A stretch of 64,000 nt of DNA from Fen-1273 sp963837815 (GTDB lineage: Bacteria > Bacteroidota > Ignavibacteria > UBA10030 > UBA6906): positions 172,015-236,014 of the forward strand of contig CAWIOS010000005.1 in NCBI GenBank assembly GCA_963837815.1, in the 5' to 3' direction. The notes under the pieces are model-generated. The model was not told where the DNA came from and searched no databases. It was given only the letters and a program-made list of their open reading frames with translations. Within the stretch, counting starts at the first letter, position 1. Each line of letters opens with the position of its first letter. Made by a program: the position numbers and the translations under genes. Below, piece after piece: positions 1-7,715 of the stretch.

Positions 1-693
1 CCGCCGGTCTACTTCTCTGACGATCCAGTGGCAGACCTCAAGGCATACTCCGGGTCGTACCTTCAAGAGGAGATCGTGGCGGAGGGAGCCACCCGCAATG
101 TCCCGGCGTTCAGCAGATTCTTGCATGTCGCAGCTCAGGCGAATGGGACGGTCGTCAACTTCACCAACATAGCTAATGATGCTCAGGTCCCCCGCACAAC
201 TGTCTACGAGTACTTTGAGATCCTTAAAGATACTCTGCTTCTGCATGAGCTCCCGGCATGGACCTTTTCGAAGAAGAGGAAACCACTCGTATCCTCGAAA
301 TATTACTTCTTCGATGTTGGAGTAGTGGCGTCACTCCAGGGACGTGAATTTCGGCCTGGCACCACCGAATTCGGGGAGGCATTCGAGACGCTGCTCATGC
401 ACGAGCTAATCTGTTACCGGGACTATGAGCTGGGAGATCCTCTTTCTTTCTGGCGATCCGCCTCAGGTTATGAAGTGGACTTCATTATTGGCGATCATAC
501 CGCCGTAGAAGTGAAGGCGAAACGTAACGTTGGGGATTCCGACCTTCGCTCCCTGCGTGCTTTGGCGGAAGAGGGGAAAATGAAGCACCATATCTGCGTT
601 GCGTTGGAGCCACGTCGTCGTAAGGTGGGCAACATCATGATTCTTCCATTTGCGGAATTCCTGGAAGAACTGTGGGCTGGAAGGTATCGTTAG
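1..693 (+). CDS. ATP-binding protein, DUF4143 C-terminal part (5' partial)
   Basis: The frame is open to the first base of the window, so the N-terminal AAA+ (Walker A/B) half lies outside. What remains is the DUF4143 C-terminal region: a winged-helix-like stretch around NVPAFSRFLHVAAQ and VPRTTVYEYFEILKDTLLLHEL, then a nuclease-fold-like core with YYFFDVGVV, the H-E-L-I-C segment and FWRSASGYEVDFIIGD followed by AVEVKAK. Members of this family (COG1373-type ATPases) are usually encoded alone and have no firmly established substrate. The E-V-D...E-V-K spacing resembles a PD-(D/E)XK core, but activity is not claimed. GTG at 28 is only an internal valine codon. Confidence 0.85.
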   Translation, partial: PPVYFSDDPVADLKAYSGSYLQEEIVAEGATRNVPAFSRFLHVAAQANGTVVNFTNIANDAQVPRTTVYEYFEILKDTLLLHELPAWTFSKKRKPLVSSKYYFFDVGVVASLQGREFRPGTTEFGEAFETLLMHELICYRDYELGDPLSFWRSASGYEVDFIIGDHTAVEVKAKRNVGDSDLRSLRALAEEGKMKHHICVALEPRRRKVGNIMILPFAEFLEELWAGRYR

Positions 694-821
694 GGCGAGA
701 GGGGAGACACTGTCTTCGGGTCTTTGCCGAACCGACAACGCTGGCTTGATAAGTTAGATTGTTTCCGAAAAGCCAGGGGTCTCAGATTCAGGCTAAACTT
801 CCGAAAGACCGAGTGTTTGAG

Positions 822-851
822 GGGGGAGACGAGACTCGAACCCGCGACGTC
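822..851 (-). repeat. Partial copy of the tRNA-Gly 3' end (candidate attachment site)
   Basis: Thirty bases match the T-arm and acceptor 3' half of the tRNA-Gly at 1338-1409 in the same orientation (28 of 30 identical by eye when 822 is aligned with 1339). No anticodon or D arm follows, so this is not a tRNA gene. A duplicated tRNA 3' end is the usual footprint of tyrosine-recombinase integration. Here the two copies are only about 0.5 kb apart. Confidence 0.6.
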
Positions 852-886
852 TTTCTCCGATTTTGATTCAATTTGCTTCAACCCCT

Positions 887-1117
887 TCATCTGGTCACAT
901 GACTCTCCAGTTGTGGGCGTTGAATGACGCGAAGAACTCTTCGAAGTCGTTGGCTACTTTCATATCCCGTTTCAGGATTGAGCTTTCCCCATTGCCTTCG
1001 GAGAATTTCCATCGCACTCAATCGTTCTTCCTCTGATCTGCCGACCCAATACTGTTCGTTCGGTTCGAGACGCCGGTAGTCTTCCAGGAAGATTATCTTG
1101 ACGTTGAATATATCCAT
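887..1117 (-). CDS. Small antitoxin-like protein (toxin partner truncated)
   Basis: 76 residues. The pattern NEQYWVGRSEEERLSAMEIL-RRQW and the basic C-terminal segment RLRRVLRVIQRP match a widespread small protein type (Y/FW-x-S/RPEER...AVE-LRR...RLxRVxRVVE) that is normally encoded directly upstream of a nucleotidyltransferase-like toxin. That family link is from memory of the motif, not a search. The expected partner starts in an overlapping frame at 963 and is cut off after 22 codons. The gene lies between the intact tRNA-Gly and its partial copy. Confidence 0.5.
   Translation of the reverse strand: MDIFNVKIIFLEDYRRLEPNEQYWVGRSEEERLSAMEILRRQWGKLNPETGYESSQRLRRVLRVIQRPQLESHVTR
895..963 (-). 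pseudogene. Truncated start of a nucleotidyltransferase-type toxin gene
   Basis: An ATG at 963, in an alternative frame inside the end of the small gene 887-1117, opens a 22-codon frame reading MKVANDFEEFFASFNAHNW, then stops. This resembles the N terminus of nucleotidyltransferase toxins (NDFxEFLxLLNxHxVxYLVVGG...) that overlap such antitoxin genes. The homology ends at about 900, just before the tRNA fragment, as expected if an insertion or deletion removed the rest. The overlap is too short to be sure. Confidence 0.3.
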
Positions 1118-1302
1118 TCTTAAACGTATTCATCGCTCTAATCGAATGCAAGGTGACTAGTGGTGGGGTAGTCCCAAGTCGGCCGACTTCCGGTAGGGGG
1201 GAAGATGGAAAGTCGGTCGACGGCAGGGTGGGGGGGGTCGGGAGCGCCGTCGTGTTAGGGCGGCGACGCAACGCGATTTTCATTCGGAACCCCAAAATGC
1301 AG

Positions 1303-1332
1303 AAACGAGCCACCCAAAAGGCTAGCTCGTTT
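1303..1332 (-). terminator. Hairpin downstream of tRNA-Gly
   Basis: Perfect 8-bp inverted repeat AAACGAGC (1303-1310) / GCTCGTTT (1325-1332), directly after the 3' end of the minus-strand tRNA. The following T-run is weak (TTTCTGCATTTT). Confidence 0.5.
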
Positions 1333-1337
1333 CTTCG

Positions 1338-1409
<72 letters not shown>

Positions 1410-1562
1410 AGCGATAACTTATTTATTGACAGTTAGTTACAAGAAGTCTAGCATTTTCGAGCAACAAATATGCATCACAGAACATCAAGTCTCGAAAGGT
1501 TTTATTGAACTCACGATCGTTAAGTTGCTGGCTGCGAAAAGTAACTCAATCTGAACGAAGAT

Positions 1563-2093
1563 TCAAGTCCCTTTTCTCGGATTCTTCTGCCGACGAGCCC
1601 TTAATTTGCCAACTTCTAGATCGGCTTCTCGGTCGAGATCCTCATTTGTCCGTCTTCGGTTACCTTCGAGAAAGGCGTCGAGATCCTTTTTCGCAAAGCT
1701 TAACTTTTTCCCCCCTACCGTGGTGTGTGGAATCTTACTTTGGCTAGTCCATTTATACAGAGTTGAAGTTGAAATGTTCAAATAGGCCGCGGCCTGGTCT
1801 AGATCTAGGTTTTCACCCGCCTGTTGCGTCGATGCGCCCGCTGCCCGAGGGCGAGAAAAGAGGTAGTCAATCGCCTCGAGCCAGATCTCGGCCTCCCGTC
1901 GCTTGCGCTGTGTTGCTTCATCCAGCTTACGATTCGCCTTCCGTTCCTGGATCCAATGGTCTTTCAGTTCTAGGAGGTCTCCAACAGGGGCTTTGGAAAG
2001 AGTCGATATCTTCTCCTTCAGTGAGGCCTTATCGGCTTCACGTTCGGCCGCGATTTCTTTCTGGAGCTGTTGGAATTCGTCCATTGTAGCCAT
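1563..2093 (-). CDS. HTH (excisionase-type) DNA-binding protein with integrase-like N-terminal domain
   Basis: 176 residues. Residues 95-145 form a helix-turn-helix_17/excisionase-family domain (LDLDQAAAYLNISTSTLYKW, then VGGKKLSFAKKDLDAFLEGN). Residues 1-86 are a charged helical domain that aligns without gaps with the first 86 residues of the integrase at 48815-50038 (27 identities by hand; shared HW at 46-47, AE at 68-69, W71, AI at 74-75). The C-terminal tail is basic. It probably binds DNA near the element's end, perhaps as a recombination directionality factor or regulator; this is inference. It ends 153 bp before tRNA-Gly. Tandem 8-bp repeats lie just upstream of its start. Confidence 0.75.
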   Translation of the reverse strand: MATMDEFQQLQKEIAAEREADKASLKEKISTLSKAPVGDLLELKDHWIQERKANRKLDEATQRKRREAEIWLEAIDYLFSRPRAAGASTQQAGENLDLDQAAAYLNISTSTLYKWTSQSKIPHTTVGGKKLSFAKKDLDAFLEGNRRRTNEDLDREADLEVGKLRARRQKNPRKGT

Positions 2094-2129
2094 AATTGGC
2101 CCTTTGTGAGTTCACGGCACATTGAATCT

Positions 2130-2161
2130 GGACATCCGGACATCTGGACATCTGGACACGG
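2130..2161. repeat. Four tandem 8-bp repeats (GGACATCT type)
   Basis: Units GGACATCC, GGACATCT, GGACATCT, GGACACGG run head to tail in the 133-bp gap between the end of the MCM-like gene and the HTH gene start at 2093. They are 37-68 bp upstream of the HTH start, the right place for an autoregulatory operator or Xis/arm-type recombination sites. Confidence 0.6.
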
Positions 2162-2226
2162 CTGTTTCATGCTCCGGAGCCTTGAAATATGCCAATTTCG
2201 AGATCTTCTGCCCTTCTGGAGGCCCA

Positions 2227-4824
2227 TCATTTCGGGGACCACGCCCCTTTTGGCTTGGTAAGGGGATGCCATCCCAAGGCGTCCAGGTCCCGCCGGATAG
2301 TTCTATTGTCGATTTCACCATCCATCTTTGAGGCGAGGTGTTCGAGAACCTCATCTAGCAGAAATCTCTTGCCACGAAACTCAGCTTCAATGATAGCGCG
2401 TCTCTTTTCCCTGTCGTTGATGCTTGGTTTCTCTTCGGGGATGTCCTCGAGGTGGATGCTCTTGATGAAGTCCACTTTATCCTGAACGAACCTAAGCGCA
2501 AAGTCTGCGTATTCAATGGCCGACTGCCGAGACGCATTGGCCGTTGTGACCGCCTTCGTAAGCTTGAAGGCAGATCTCATGATCCGAAGGCGCATGTCCT
2601 CAACCAATCTCTGCAGCGGGTCTGGCACTTCGGCCAACATCGCAGTCACCCTCGAGTGTATGTGATCTCTCACATTTTTCGGGTTCTCTATCACCCTGTA
2701 TTCGGACCTCAAGAACGCTATGAGGTACTTCAGGCGCATTTGCCAAGGTTCGGTGTTTGACCTTTCGTTTCGCCCCATAACATCAAAGTTGTCAGTCATG
2801 CCTGAGGCAGTTGCCATAGCGCGGGCCTCATTTCTAGGAATTTCAACGATGTAGTCAAACCGAGCAAGCATGTTGACGGGAATGTCGATATCAGTGAACG
2901 AATTGAAATGTCCCGATGGATCGATCTGGCTGTACTTGTTCATATCAAGAAGGAGGGCAGTCTCAGTAGGATGGACGGTTGCGGCGGTCGTGCTCTCCAC
3001 AACTTGGCCCTCCTCCATCATGCGGACGAATATACCACAGACCGCCTTTCGTGTTTCAGCACGCACTTCATGGAATTCCTGGATGCACACAACTCCATCG
3101 TTATTTATTGGTAAGATCCCGGGTTCGCTGATGTTTCTCTTAGATTTCGATTTCACCGTTCCAACCAGGCCTGCGACTGTTACTTTCCGGCCACTTGAAC
3201 TGATTTCCTGTCCTATGGTATTCAGGATCAAAGCGGCTCTTGTCAAATAGGATTTTCCGACGTTTGGAGGCCCGATTATCAGGCCGTGGAGTTTTTCAAG
3301 GGTATCACCGCGGCCTTGGGAAAGTGATTGAAGGATGACAAACTCTAGTGCCCTCTCGAGTTCGTGAGCTTCAATCAGCGCCTGAATGTGAAGCCCTTGT
3401 GCTACTTCCTGCTTGATGTAATTGATGACCCCGTTCGTGCCTGGGTGGGCTCTTAGGATCGAATACGGGTGGTCCACTGGAATTCCATGTCGCCTGCCGC
3501 CTACCACTACTCCAAAACCAGTGGGACTTTCCTCGGTCGGCGTCCAGGGGACAAGGTCGATAGGGCTGACGTCGGTAGAGATGTCGTGAAGATAGAATCG
3601 GGGTTTAGGCTTATTTGTTTTTGTTTTTTTCTTTGGGTAGAAAGGCACAATGGTACCGAAGAAAGTGCACCGGGTGCGGTCCCGGTGTAGTCTCCCGAGA
3701 TCGGTCATCACGCACGCCTCTTGAAACTCGAGCGACTCGATCGTTGTGCCTTGCGTGTCTTCAATTTCTATGCCACGTAAACTTGCCGTCCCGCCGTGTT
3801 GCAGCCCAAATGCTGTAACTGGGTGGAACCGAGAAATGCGTCCAATGATCTTAACCGGGCGAAAGTATGCATCGCGCGCGAGAAGATCATTGAGAGTGTG
3901 AACTTCTTCAGTTTGCCATCCGTCATCAACATTCAGGCTGATAACGTCTCCGTCGTGGACCTCTACAACTGTAGCCATTCGGCGAAGCTCATCGACGGCA
4001 TCCGCAAAAGGCTCGAGCGGGACATAATCGTCGTACTCTCCAATTATTGACTCGACAGTATCGAAATCCTGCGGGCGAATTGAATTCCAGTAAGGGATAT
4101 TTTCCTCCGTCTCGGAATCAGTCTCCGAGGTACCAATTACTCCTTCTTCACTCGGTTCGACGTCATCACTTGGAATGGGGGTCTCGTCACGCCTTAAGTC
4201 TGACCCAGTTTCGGCCCTTTCCTCCCGGCCGGGGTCGTCGTGATTCGAGGGCTTACGATTCTCTCCCGCAGGTTCATGGACTCGGTTTCCAAGTTCCTCG
4301 TCTGTATTCATGCCCAAACTCTCCCATAGATCTGGTGTTTCCGACCCCAACGCGATCGGGATATCGCGGATTGACTTGATTTCTGCGATCAATTCAGAAT
4401 AGAAGTCTCTTCGTGTCTCAGGATCGTAGCGATTCTTAGAGTCTGGTGCTACTGGGTGCACGAGAGTATGCGGAGCGTCAAACAGCTTAGTATCCGGGAA
4501 ATGCATCCGGACCATTCCCTTTAATTGATCTGTATAGCGTGCGCTGCCGAGGATGATCTTCTGGATGCGACTTGGGTCCAATTCCGTAAGTGCACTGCGA
4601 ACGAGCTGCTTATAATCCTCAAGGTAATTCTCGTAGGTAAGGATGGGCTCCAGAACGAGGCTAAGCGCGTACCCTTTGGCTTCCTGGATCCTACGCGCAG
4701 CATGTATCCGTTCGTCTAGCGAAGCGGTGCCATGCTCAAACTCATTGATTGCATGGCTGGGGCTCAGTGTGATATTGAATCTCGCGCGATTCTTGACCGT
4801 CATATCGGAGGAATCCGTCAACAT
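2227..4824 (-). CDS. MCM-like AAA+ ATPase preceded by the C-terminal half of an SPL-like radical SAM domain
   Basis: 865 residues. Residues 13-172 match the C-terminal half of spore-photoproduct-lyase-type proteins (ITLSPSHAINEFEHGTASLD, LVLEPILTYENYLEDY, SRIQKIILGSARYT). Residues 175-260 are an acidic, low-complexity linker. Residues 285-420 have OB-fold character (VKIIGRISRFHPV; TRCTFFGTIVPFY), as in MCM N-domains. The AAA+ domain has Walker A GPPNVGKS (518-525), a Walker-B-like GVVCIQEF with Q582 where aspartate is usual, and an arginine-finger segment LARFDYIV (R655). Residues 825-865 look like a winged helix. The frame overlaps the radical SAM N-half (4742-5635) by 83 bp in the +1 frame, so the two probably form, or once formed, one protein of about 1150 residues. 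The predicted role is an element helicase joined to a DNA-repair-like domain; the SPL reaction itself is inferred from family only. Confidence 0.8.
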   Translation of the reverse strand: MLTDSSDMTVKNRARFNITLSPSHAINEFEHGTASLDERIHAARRIQEAKGYALSLVLEPILTYENYLEDYKQLVRSALTELDPSRIQKIILGSARYTDQLKGMVRMHFPDTKLFDAPHTLVHPVAPDSKNRYDPETRRDFYSELIAEIKSIRDIPIALGSETPDLWESLGMNTDEELGNRVHEPAGENRKPSNHDDPGREERAETGSDLRRDETPIPSDDVEPSEEGVIGTSETDSETEENIPYWNSIRPQDFDTVESIIGEYDDYVPLEPFADAVDELRRMATVVEVHDGDVISLNVDDGWQTEEVHTLNDLLARDAYFRPVKIIGRISRFHPVTAFGLQHGGTASLRGIEIEDTQGTTIESLEFQEACVMTDLGRLHRDRTRCTFFGTIVPFYPKKKTKTNKPKPRFYLHDISTDVSPIDLVPWTPTEESPTGFGVVVGGRRHGIPVDHPYSILRAHPGTNGVINYIKQEVAQGLHIQALIEAHELERALEFVILQSLSQGRGDTLEKLHGLIIGPPNVGKSYLTRAALILNTIGQEISSSGRKVTVAGLVGTVKSKSKRNISEPGILPINNDGVVCIQEFHEVRAETRKAVCGIFVRMMEEGQVVESTTAATVHPTETALLLDMNKYSQIDPSGHFNSFTDIDIPVNMLARFDYIVEIPRNEARAMATASGMTDNFDVMGRNERSNTEPWQMRLKYLIAFLRSEYRVIENPKNVRDHIHSRVTAMLAEVPDPLQRLVEDMRLRIMRSAFKLTKAVTTANASRQSAIEYADFALRFVQDKVDFIKSIHLEDIPEEKPSINDREKRRAIIEAEFRGKRFLLDEVLEHLASKMDGEIDNRTIRRDLDALGWHPLTKPKGAWSPK

Positions 4825-5635
4825 AGCTGGATCTCGACCGAATGGTGAACTTGAATCGAGGATACTTCTGGACCATTGACATCAGGAAGGCGCTATTGTC
4901 CGTCAGGTGATCCACTGCAAGGAAATCATTGAATTCTGACGCTGTGAGTGTGAGCGGATACTTGAGATTGTGGGAGTACCACTCCTTGATTGTATCACGA
5001 TCGCGCCTGAAACGTGTCGCGTCGATCTGAAACGTGGTGTTGTTTTCGTTGAGTTGTTCGACGAGATTGTTCTGACCAAGGGAATATCGATCGATTGCTT
5101 CTGCATCACTCGTCACATGGGCGCCGACGAAGAGATCCCTGAGCCAATCGGCAGTCTCCTTGAACCGATCCGGAAGCTTGATAAGGCGGGTACCAAAGTA
5201 GTGAGACAGATGAGTCCAGAGGGTGAGTATCGCTGCATGAGCTGCGGGTGAAGAGGCGATCTCATGCTCGGCCTTATCGAGATTCGTGTAGAAGTAGTGC
5301 TCTGGAGTCTGGTTTGTTTGCAGATAGCAGAATTCACAGTTGTTGGCGCACATCCACGATAAATTGAGGACCGTCGTGAGGGATTCGACAATATTGCCAG
5401 GAGAATCAAACGTTCGAATGAAGTCCTCAGATCGCTCAGAGATTATCGCCGATTCCTTCATGTACAGAAACTTCTCGCGAGGGGAGCTGACGGGATACGT
5501 GAAATCCGGGGAGGGGAGGTATTCGACGGCTATTGCAGGATCCAGCTTCTTCGCCCGTTCGATGATTTCAGCAGTCTTCCGGGAGTGCTTTGATTGGGGC
5601 TTGACGAGAAGACGTTTGGGAATGAAGAGGCTCAT
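4742..5635 (-). CDS. SPL-family radical SAM protein, N-terminal half
   Basis: 297 residues, starting MSLFIPKRLLVKPQS. The radical SAM cluster is C96-X3-C100-X2-C103 in WMCANNCEFCYLQT, the spacing and context seen in spore photoproduct lyase (CxxxCxYCYLQT). After FKFTIRSRSSYVDGFL the frame leaves the family pattern and ends with an unrelated tail. The family pattern resumes in the +1 frame in the next gene (ARFNITLSP...EHGTASL). Residues 125-245 appear as an insertion relative to the 340-residue SplB. SplB enzymes use S-adenosylmethionine to reverse the thymine spore photoproduct in DNA; here there is no sign of sporulation genes, so the substrate is unknown. An AAGG-type site precedes the ATG. 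Confidence 0.8.
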   Translation of the reverse strand: MSLFIPKRLLVKPQSKHSRKTAEIIERAKKLDPAIAVEYLPSPDFTYPVSSPREKFLYMKESAIISERSEDFIRTFDSPGNIVESLTTVLNLSWMCANNCEFCYLQTNQTPEHYFYTNLDKAEHEIASSPAAHAAILTLWTHLSHYFGTRLIKLPDRFKETADWLRDLFVGAHVTSDAEAIDRYSLGQNNLVEQLNENNTTFQIDATRFRRDRDTIKEWYSHNLKYPLTLTASEFNDFLAVDHLTDNSAFLMSMVQKYPRFKFTIRSRSSYVDGFLRYDGQESREIQYHTEPQPCNQ

Positions 5636-5708
5636 GTCTGGTAGACACCTTCATGCCGGGGAGAAAAGGACCACTCTTAAGGGCGGTCCAAACCGTTTCG
5701 CATTTCAC

Positions 5709-5945
5709 CTACTTGGCTGGCGGTGGTTCATCGGTTTGTGTTGGCTGTTGTTTATTCAACCTGGCTAGCCTTTCCATTCGATAGTCATATATGGCCTTGT
5801 GCATTGCCGCTACGACAGGCGCGAATATTCGACGCAATTCTTCTGAGCCTTGTTCGTACAAAATTAACCATTTCTCCATTTCCTTTATATCCAGCTCAAT
5901 TTGTTCGTCGTATGTGAGTGGTAGCTTCGGTTTGCGCTTTGCCAC
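5709..5945 (-). CDS. Small hypothetical protein, GTG start
   Basis: 78 residues (AKRKPKLPLTYDEQIELDIK...), charged and mostly helical, no family recognised. The start is GTG at 5945 because AGGAGG stands five bases upstream. It sits between the regulator (5975-6379) and the radical SAM gene on the same strand, with gaps of 29 and 73 bp, so it is probably cotranscribed with both. Confidence 0.7.
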   Translation of the reverse strand: MAKRKPKLPLTYDEQIELDIKEMEKWLILYEQGSEELRRIFAPVVAAMHKAIYDYRMERLARLNKQQPTQTDEPPPAK

Positions 5946-5974
5946 TTGATCCTCCTAGTCTGCTTAGTCAGGTC

Positions 5975-6379
5975 CTATCCTCGTGATATCAATGCCTCCA
6001 TCACGTTGAGTATCTTCTGCTTTTCTTCGTCTGTGAACTTCCGTCTCCCCGATCGGGCAAGCACGCCACGCAGGCCCTCCAATAGTCCCTGAACTTCATT
6101 TCTCGGCTCGGGAGATTCAGCCTTGTCAAAGACTAGCCTTTTCCTCATTGCGTCAAACGTCACAGTGTACCGATTACCGTCTGCCAGGGATCTGATCGTA
6201 TCGCGTCTGACTGGCCTCCTGTTGCCACTCGGTTTCTTCTTGAGAATAGCGTACAATGTCGTAGGGTGCAAGCCGGTTCGTTCAGCGAGCTCGAATATAG
6301 AGATTCCCTCGGCCGCGGCTAGCCTCAGGATCAGGCGCTGAACCCCCTGAATATCGTCATTTTCAATGATTTGAGCCAT
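5975..6379 (-). CDS. XRE/Cro-like transcriptional regulator
   Basis: 134 residues. An HTH lies at residues 20-50 (GISIFELAERTGLHPTTLYA), followed by a basic linker and a C-terminal helical region with KFTDEEKQKILNVMEALISR. It is the first gene of the leftward unit (regulator, small protein, radical SAM, MCM-like ATPase, HTH) and is divergent from the DUF5131 gene. A perfect 15-bp palindrome lies 45-59 bp upstream of its start and is a likely operator, so it probably represses its own operon and perhaps the divergent one. Confidence 0.75.
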   Translation of the reverse strand: MAQIIENDDIQGVQRLILRLAAAEGISIFELAERTGLHPTTLYAILKKKPSGNRRPVRRDTIRSLADGNRYTVTFDAMRKRLVFDKAESPEPRNEVQGLLEGLRGVLARSGRRKFTDEEKQKILNVMEALISRG

Positions 6380-6423
6380 GCCGGGGGATGTTTTGTTGGT
6401 CAGTTTTAATGATAATGATTTAA

Positions 6424-6438
6424 CTTGATTTAATCAAG
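6424..6438. promoter_or_regulatory. Palindromic operator candidate in the divergent promoter region
   Basis: CTTGATTTAATCAAG is a perfect 7+1+7 palindrome in an AT-rich tract between the minus-strand regulator (start 6379) and the plus-strand DUF5131 gene (start 6671). GATTTAA also occurs once more a few bases to the left. Confidence 0.5.
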
Positions 6439-6670
6439 AAAAATGAGTACAATAATAATAGGACCACTGGTTCCGTATACCATGAAACGTTGGACATAGA
6501 ATCGGATATTTGATCGACGCCTTCCCGCGTAGTTCCTCCCTCTCTCTCCAACCGTAACTCGTAAGAAACCCCCTTTTGAAGTGCGAACGATCATTCCGTT
6601 CGATGTATCGCGCCGGCAAAGTGTCACCGCGAGACCTGTAGTATGATTCAAGAAGACCAACACATATGTA

Positions 6671-7390
6671 ATGGGCAAAGGACTATCCCAATTAGGAAAA
6701 GTATGGAATCCGATAACCGGTTGTACGAAGTACTCCGATGGCTGCAAAAACTGCTATGCATTGGACAGACTGATTCCGTTGATGACAAATGAGAAATATA
6801 GAAATGGCGGCCGGGTAACCTGCCACGAAGATCTCCTTGATGTACCGAGAAAGAAGAAGAGGCCGGGCTCGTTCTTCGTCAACAACATGGGAGACCTATT
6901 CCATGACGACATCCCCTTTAGCTTCCTGACGGAGTTATTTCGGACAATGAATGAATGCTCCAGGCATCGGTTCTTCGCGTTGACAAAACGGTCCTCGCGC
7001 ATGCTCGAATGTGCCCCCCACCTGAAATGGACGAGCAATATTTGGATGGGCGTGACCGTCGAGAATGCGAAGTACGCTTCCAGGATTGATGATTTGAGGA
7101 ACATACCCGTCGGTCATAGGTTCGTCATGTTTGAACCGCTTCTCGGACCTGTGGGTACAATTAACCTGAAGAACATTGACCTGGTTCTCGTCGGTGGAGA
7201 ATCCGGCAAAGGCTTCCGCAGAATGGACCCGAGTTGGGCCAGAGAGATCCGAGATCAGTGCATATCGGCTGGAGTGCTGTTCAACTTCATGCAGTATGCT
7301 GGGGTCGATCCTCGTCCGCTTGGCCGAGAGCTGGATGGACGCGAATGGAAGGAACTACCGGATCAAGACCCCCAGCTGAGCCTGTTTTGA
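6671..7390 (+). CDS. Phage Gp37/Gp68-family (DUF5131) radical-SAM-like protein
   Basis: 239 residues. It starts MGKGLSQLGKVWNPITGC and carries C18-X6-C25-X2-C28 in GCTKYSDGCKNCYA, the hallmark of DUF5131, a phage- and plasmid-borne family thought to bind an iron-sulfur cluster in a radical SAM-like barrel. Further family marks are FFVNNMGDLFHDDIP, FFALTKRSSRM, WMGVTVEN and LVLVGGESG. The reaction is unknown. It heads a rightward unit with the DUF5659 gene and the primase-helicase. A second radical SAM gene stands in the divergent unit. Confidence 0.88.
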   Translation: MGKGLSQLGKVWNPITGCTKYSDGCKNCYALDRLIPLMTNEKYRNGGRVTCHEDLLDVPRKKKRPGSFFVNNMGDLFHDDIPFSFLTELFRTMNECSRHRFFALTKRSSRMLECAPHLKWTSNIWMGVTVENAKYASRIDDLRNIPVGHRFVMFEPLLGPVGTINLKNIDLVLVGGESGKGFRRMDPSWAREIRDQCISAGVLFNFMQYAGVDPRPLGRELDGREWKELPDQDPQLSLF

Positions 7391-7442
7391 ATCGATTCCA
7401 CAATTGGGCCTCACGTCTGGCCCTCATAAGGAGAATATGAAT

Positions 7443-7715
7443 ATGTACGCAACATCGGATCTTTATTTGGCAGCATACCTCGTCGCGCGAGGGACTCGCC
7501 TGGATTCGTTCGACCGTGACAACGGGAAAACGATATTCCGGCTTATTGAAAAAGATGATCTCGACGAGATCATTCGTGACTATTACAGCGACTGCGGGCT
7601 CGTATCGGGCCTACGGCTCACCAATTGTATCAAGAACTTGAAAAACCTACTCTATTCGAATATGAATACCAATGCAAAATACCAAACCCACAACAGCGGA
7701 GCCTCAGTTCAATAA
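7443..7715 (+). CDS. DUF5659 domain protein
   Basis: 90 residues. MYATSDLYLAAYLVARGTRL, then FRLIEKDDLDEIIRDYY and NCIKNLKNLLYS, match the DUF5659 pattern (TSDLYLAAFLxAxG...NxLKxLKxxIY), a small family common beside phage and plasmid replication genes; function unknown. ATG at 7443 is preferred because AAGGAG ends nine bases upstream; ATG at 7437 would be too close. The end overlaps the proposed start of the primase-helicase gene. Confidence 0.75.
   Translation: MYATSDLYLAAYLVARGTRLDSFDRDNGKTIFRLIEKDDLDEIIRDYYSDCGLVSGLRLTNCIKNLKNLLYSNMNTNAKYQTHNSGASVQ

Noticed and set aside
821..900. Possible second tRNA gene
   Set aside because: Only the T-arm and acceptor 3' half match; no D-arm, anticodon stem or 5' acceptor half can be folded.
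2130..2161. CRISPR-like repeat
   Set aside because: Units are 8 bp and directly abut; there are no spacers and no cas genes in the window.
4742..5635. Calling the radical SAM gene splB
   Set aside because: Only the family match is supported; there are no sporulation genes, the protein has an insertion and an MCM-like fusion, so the substrate may differ.
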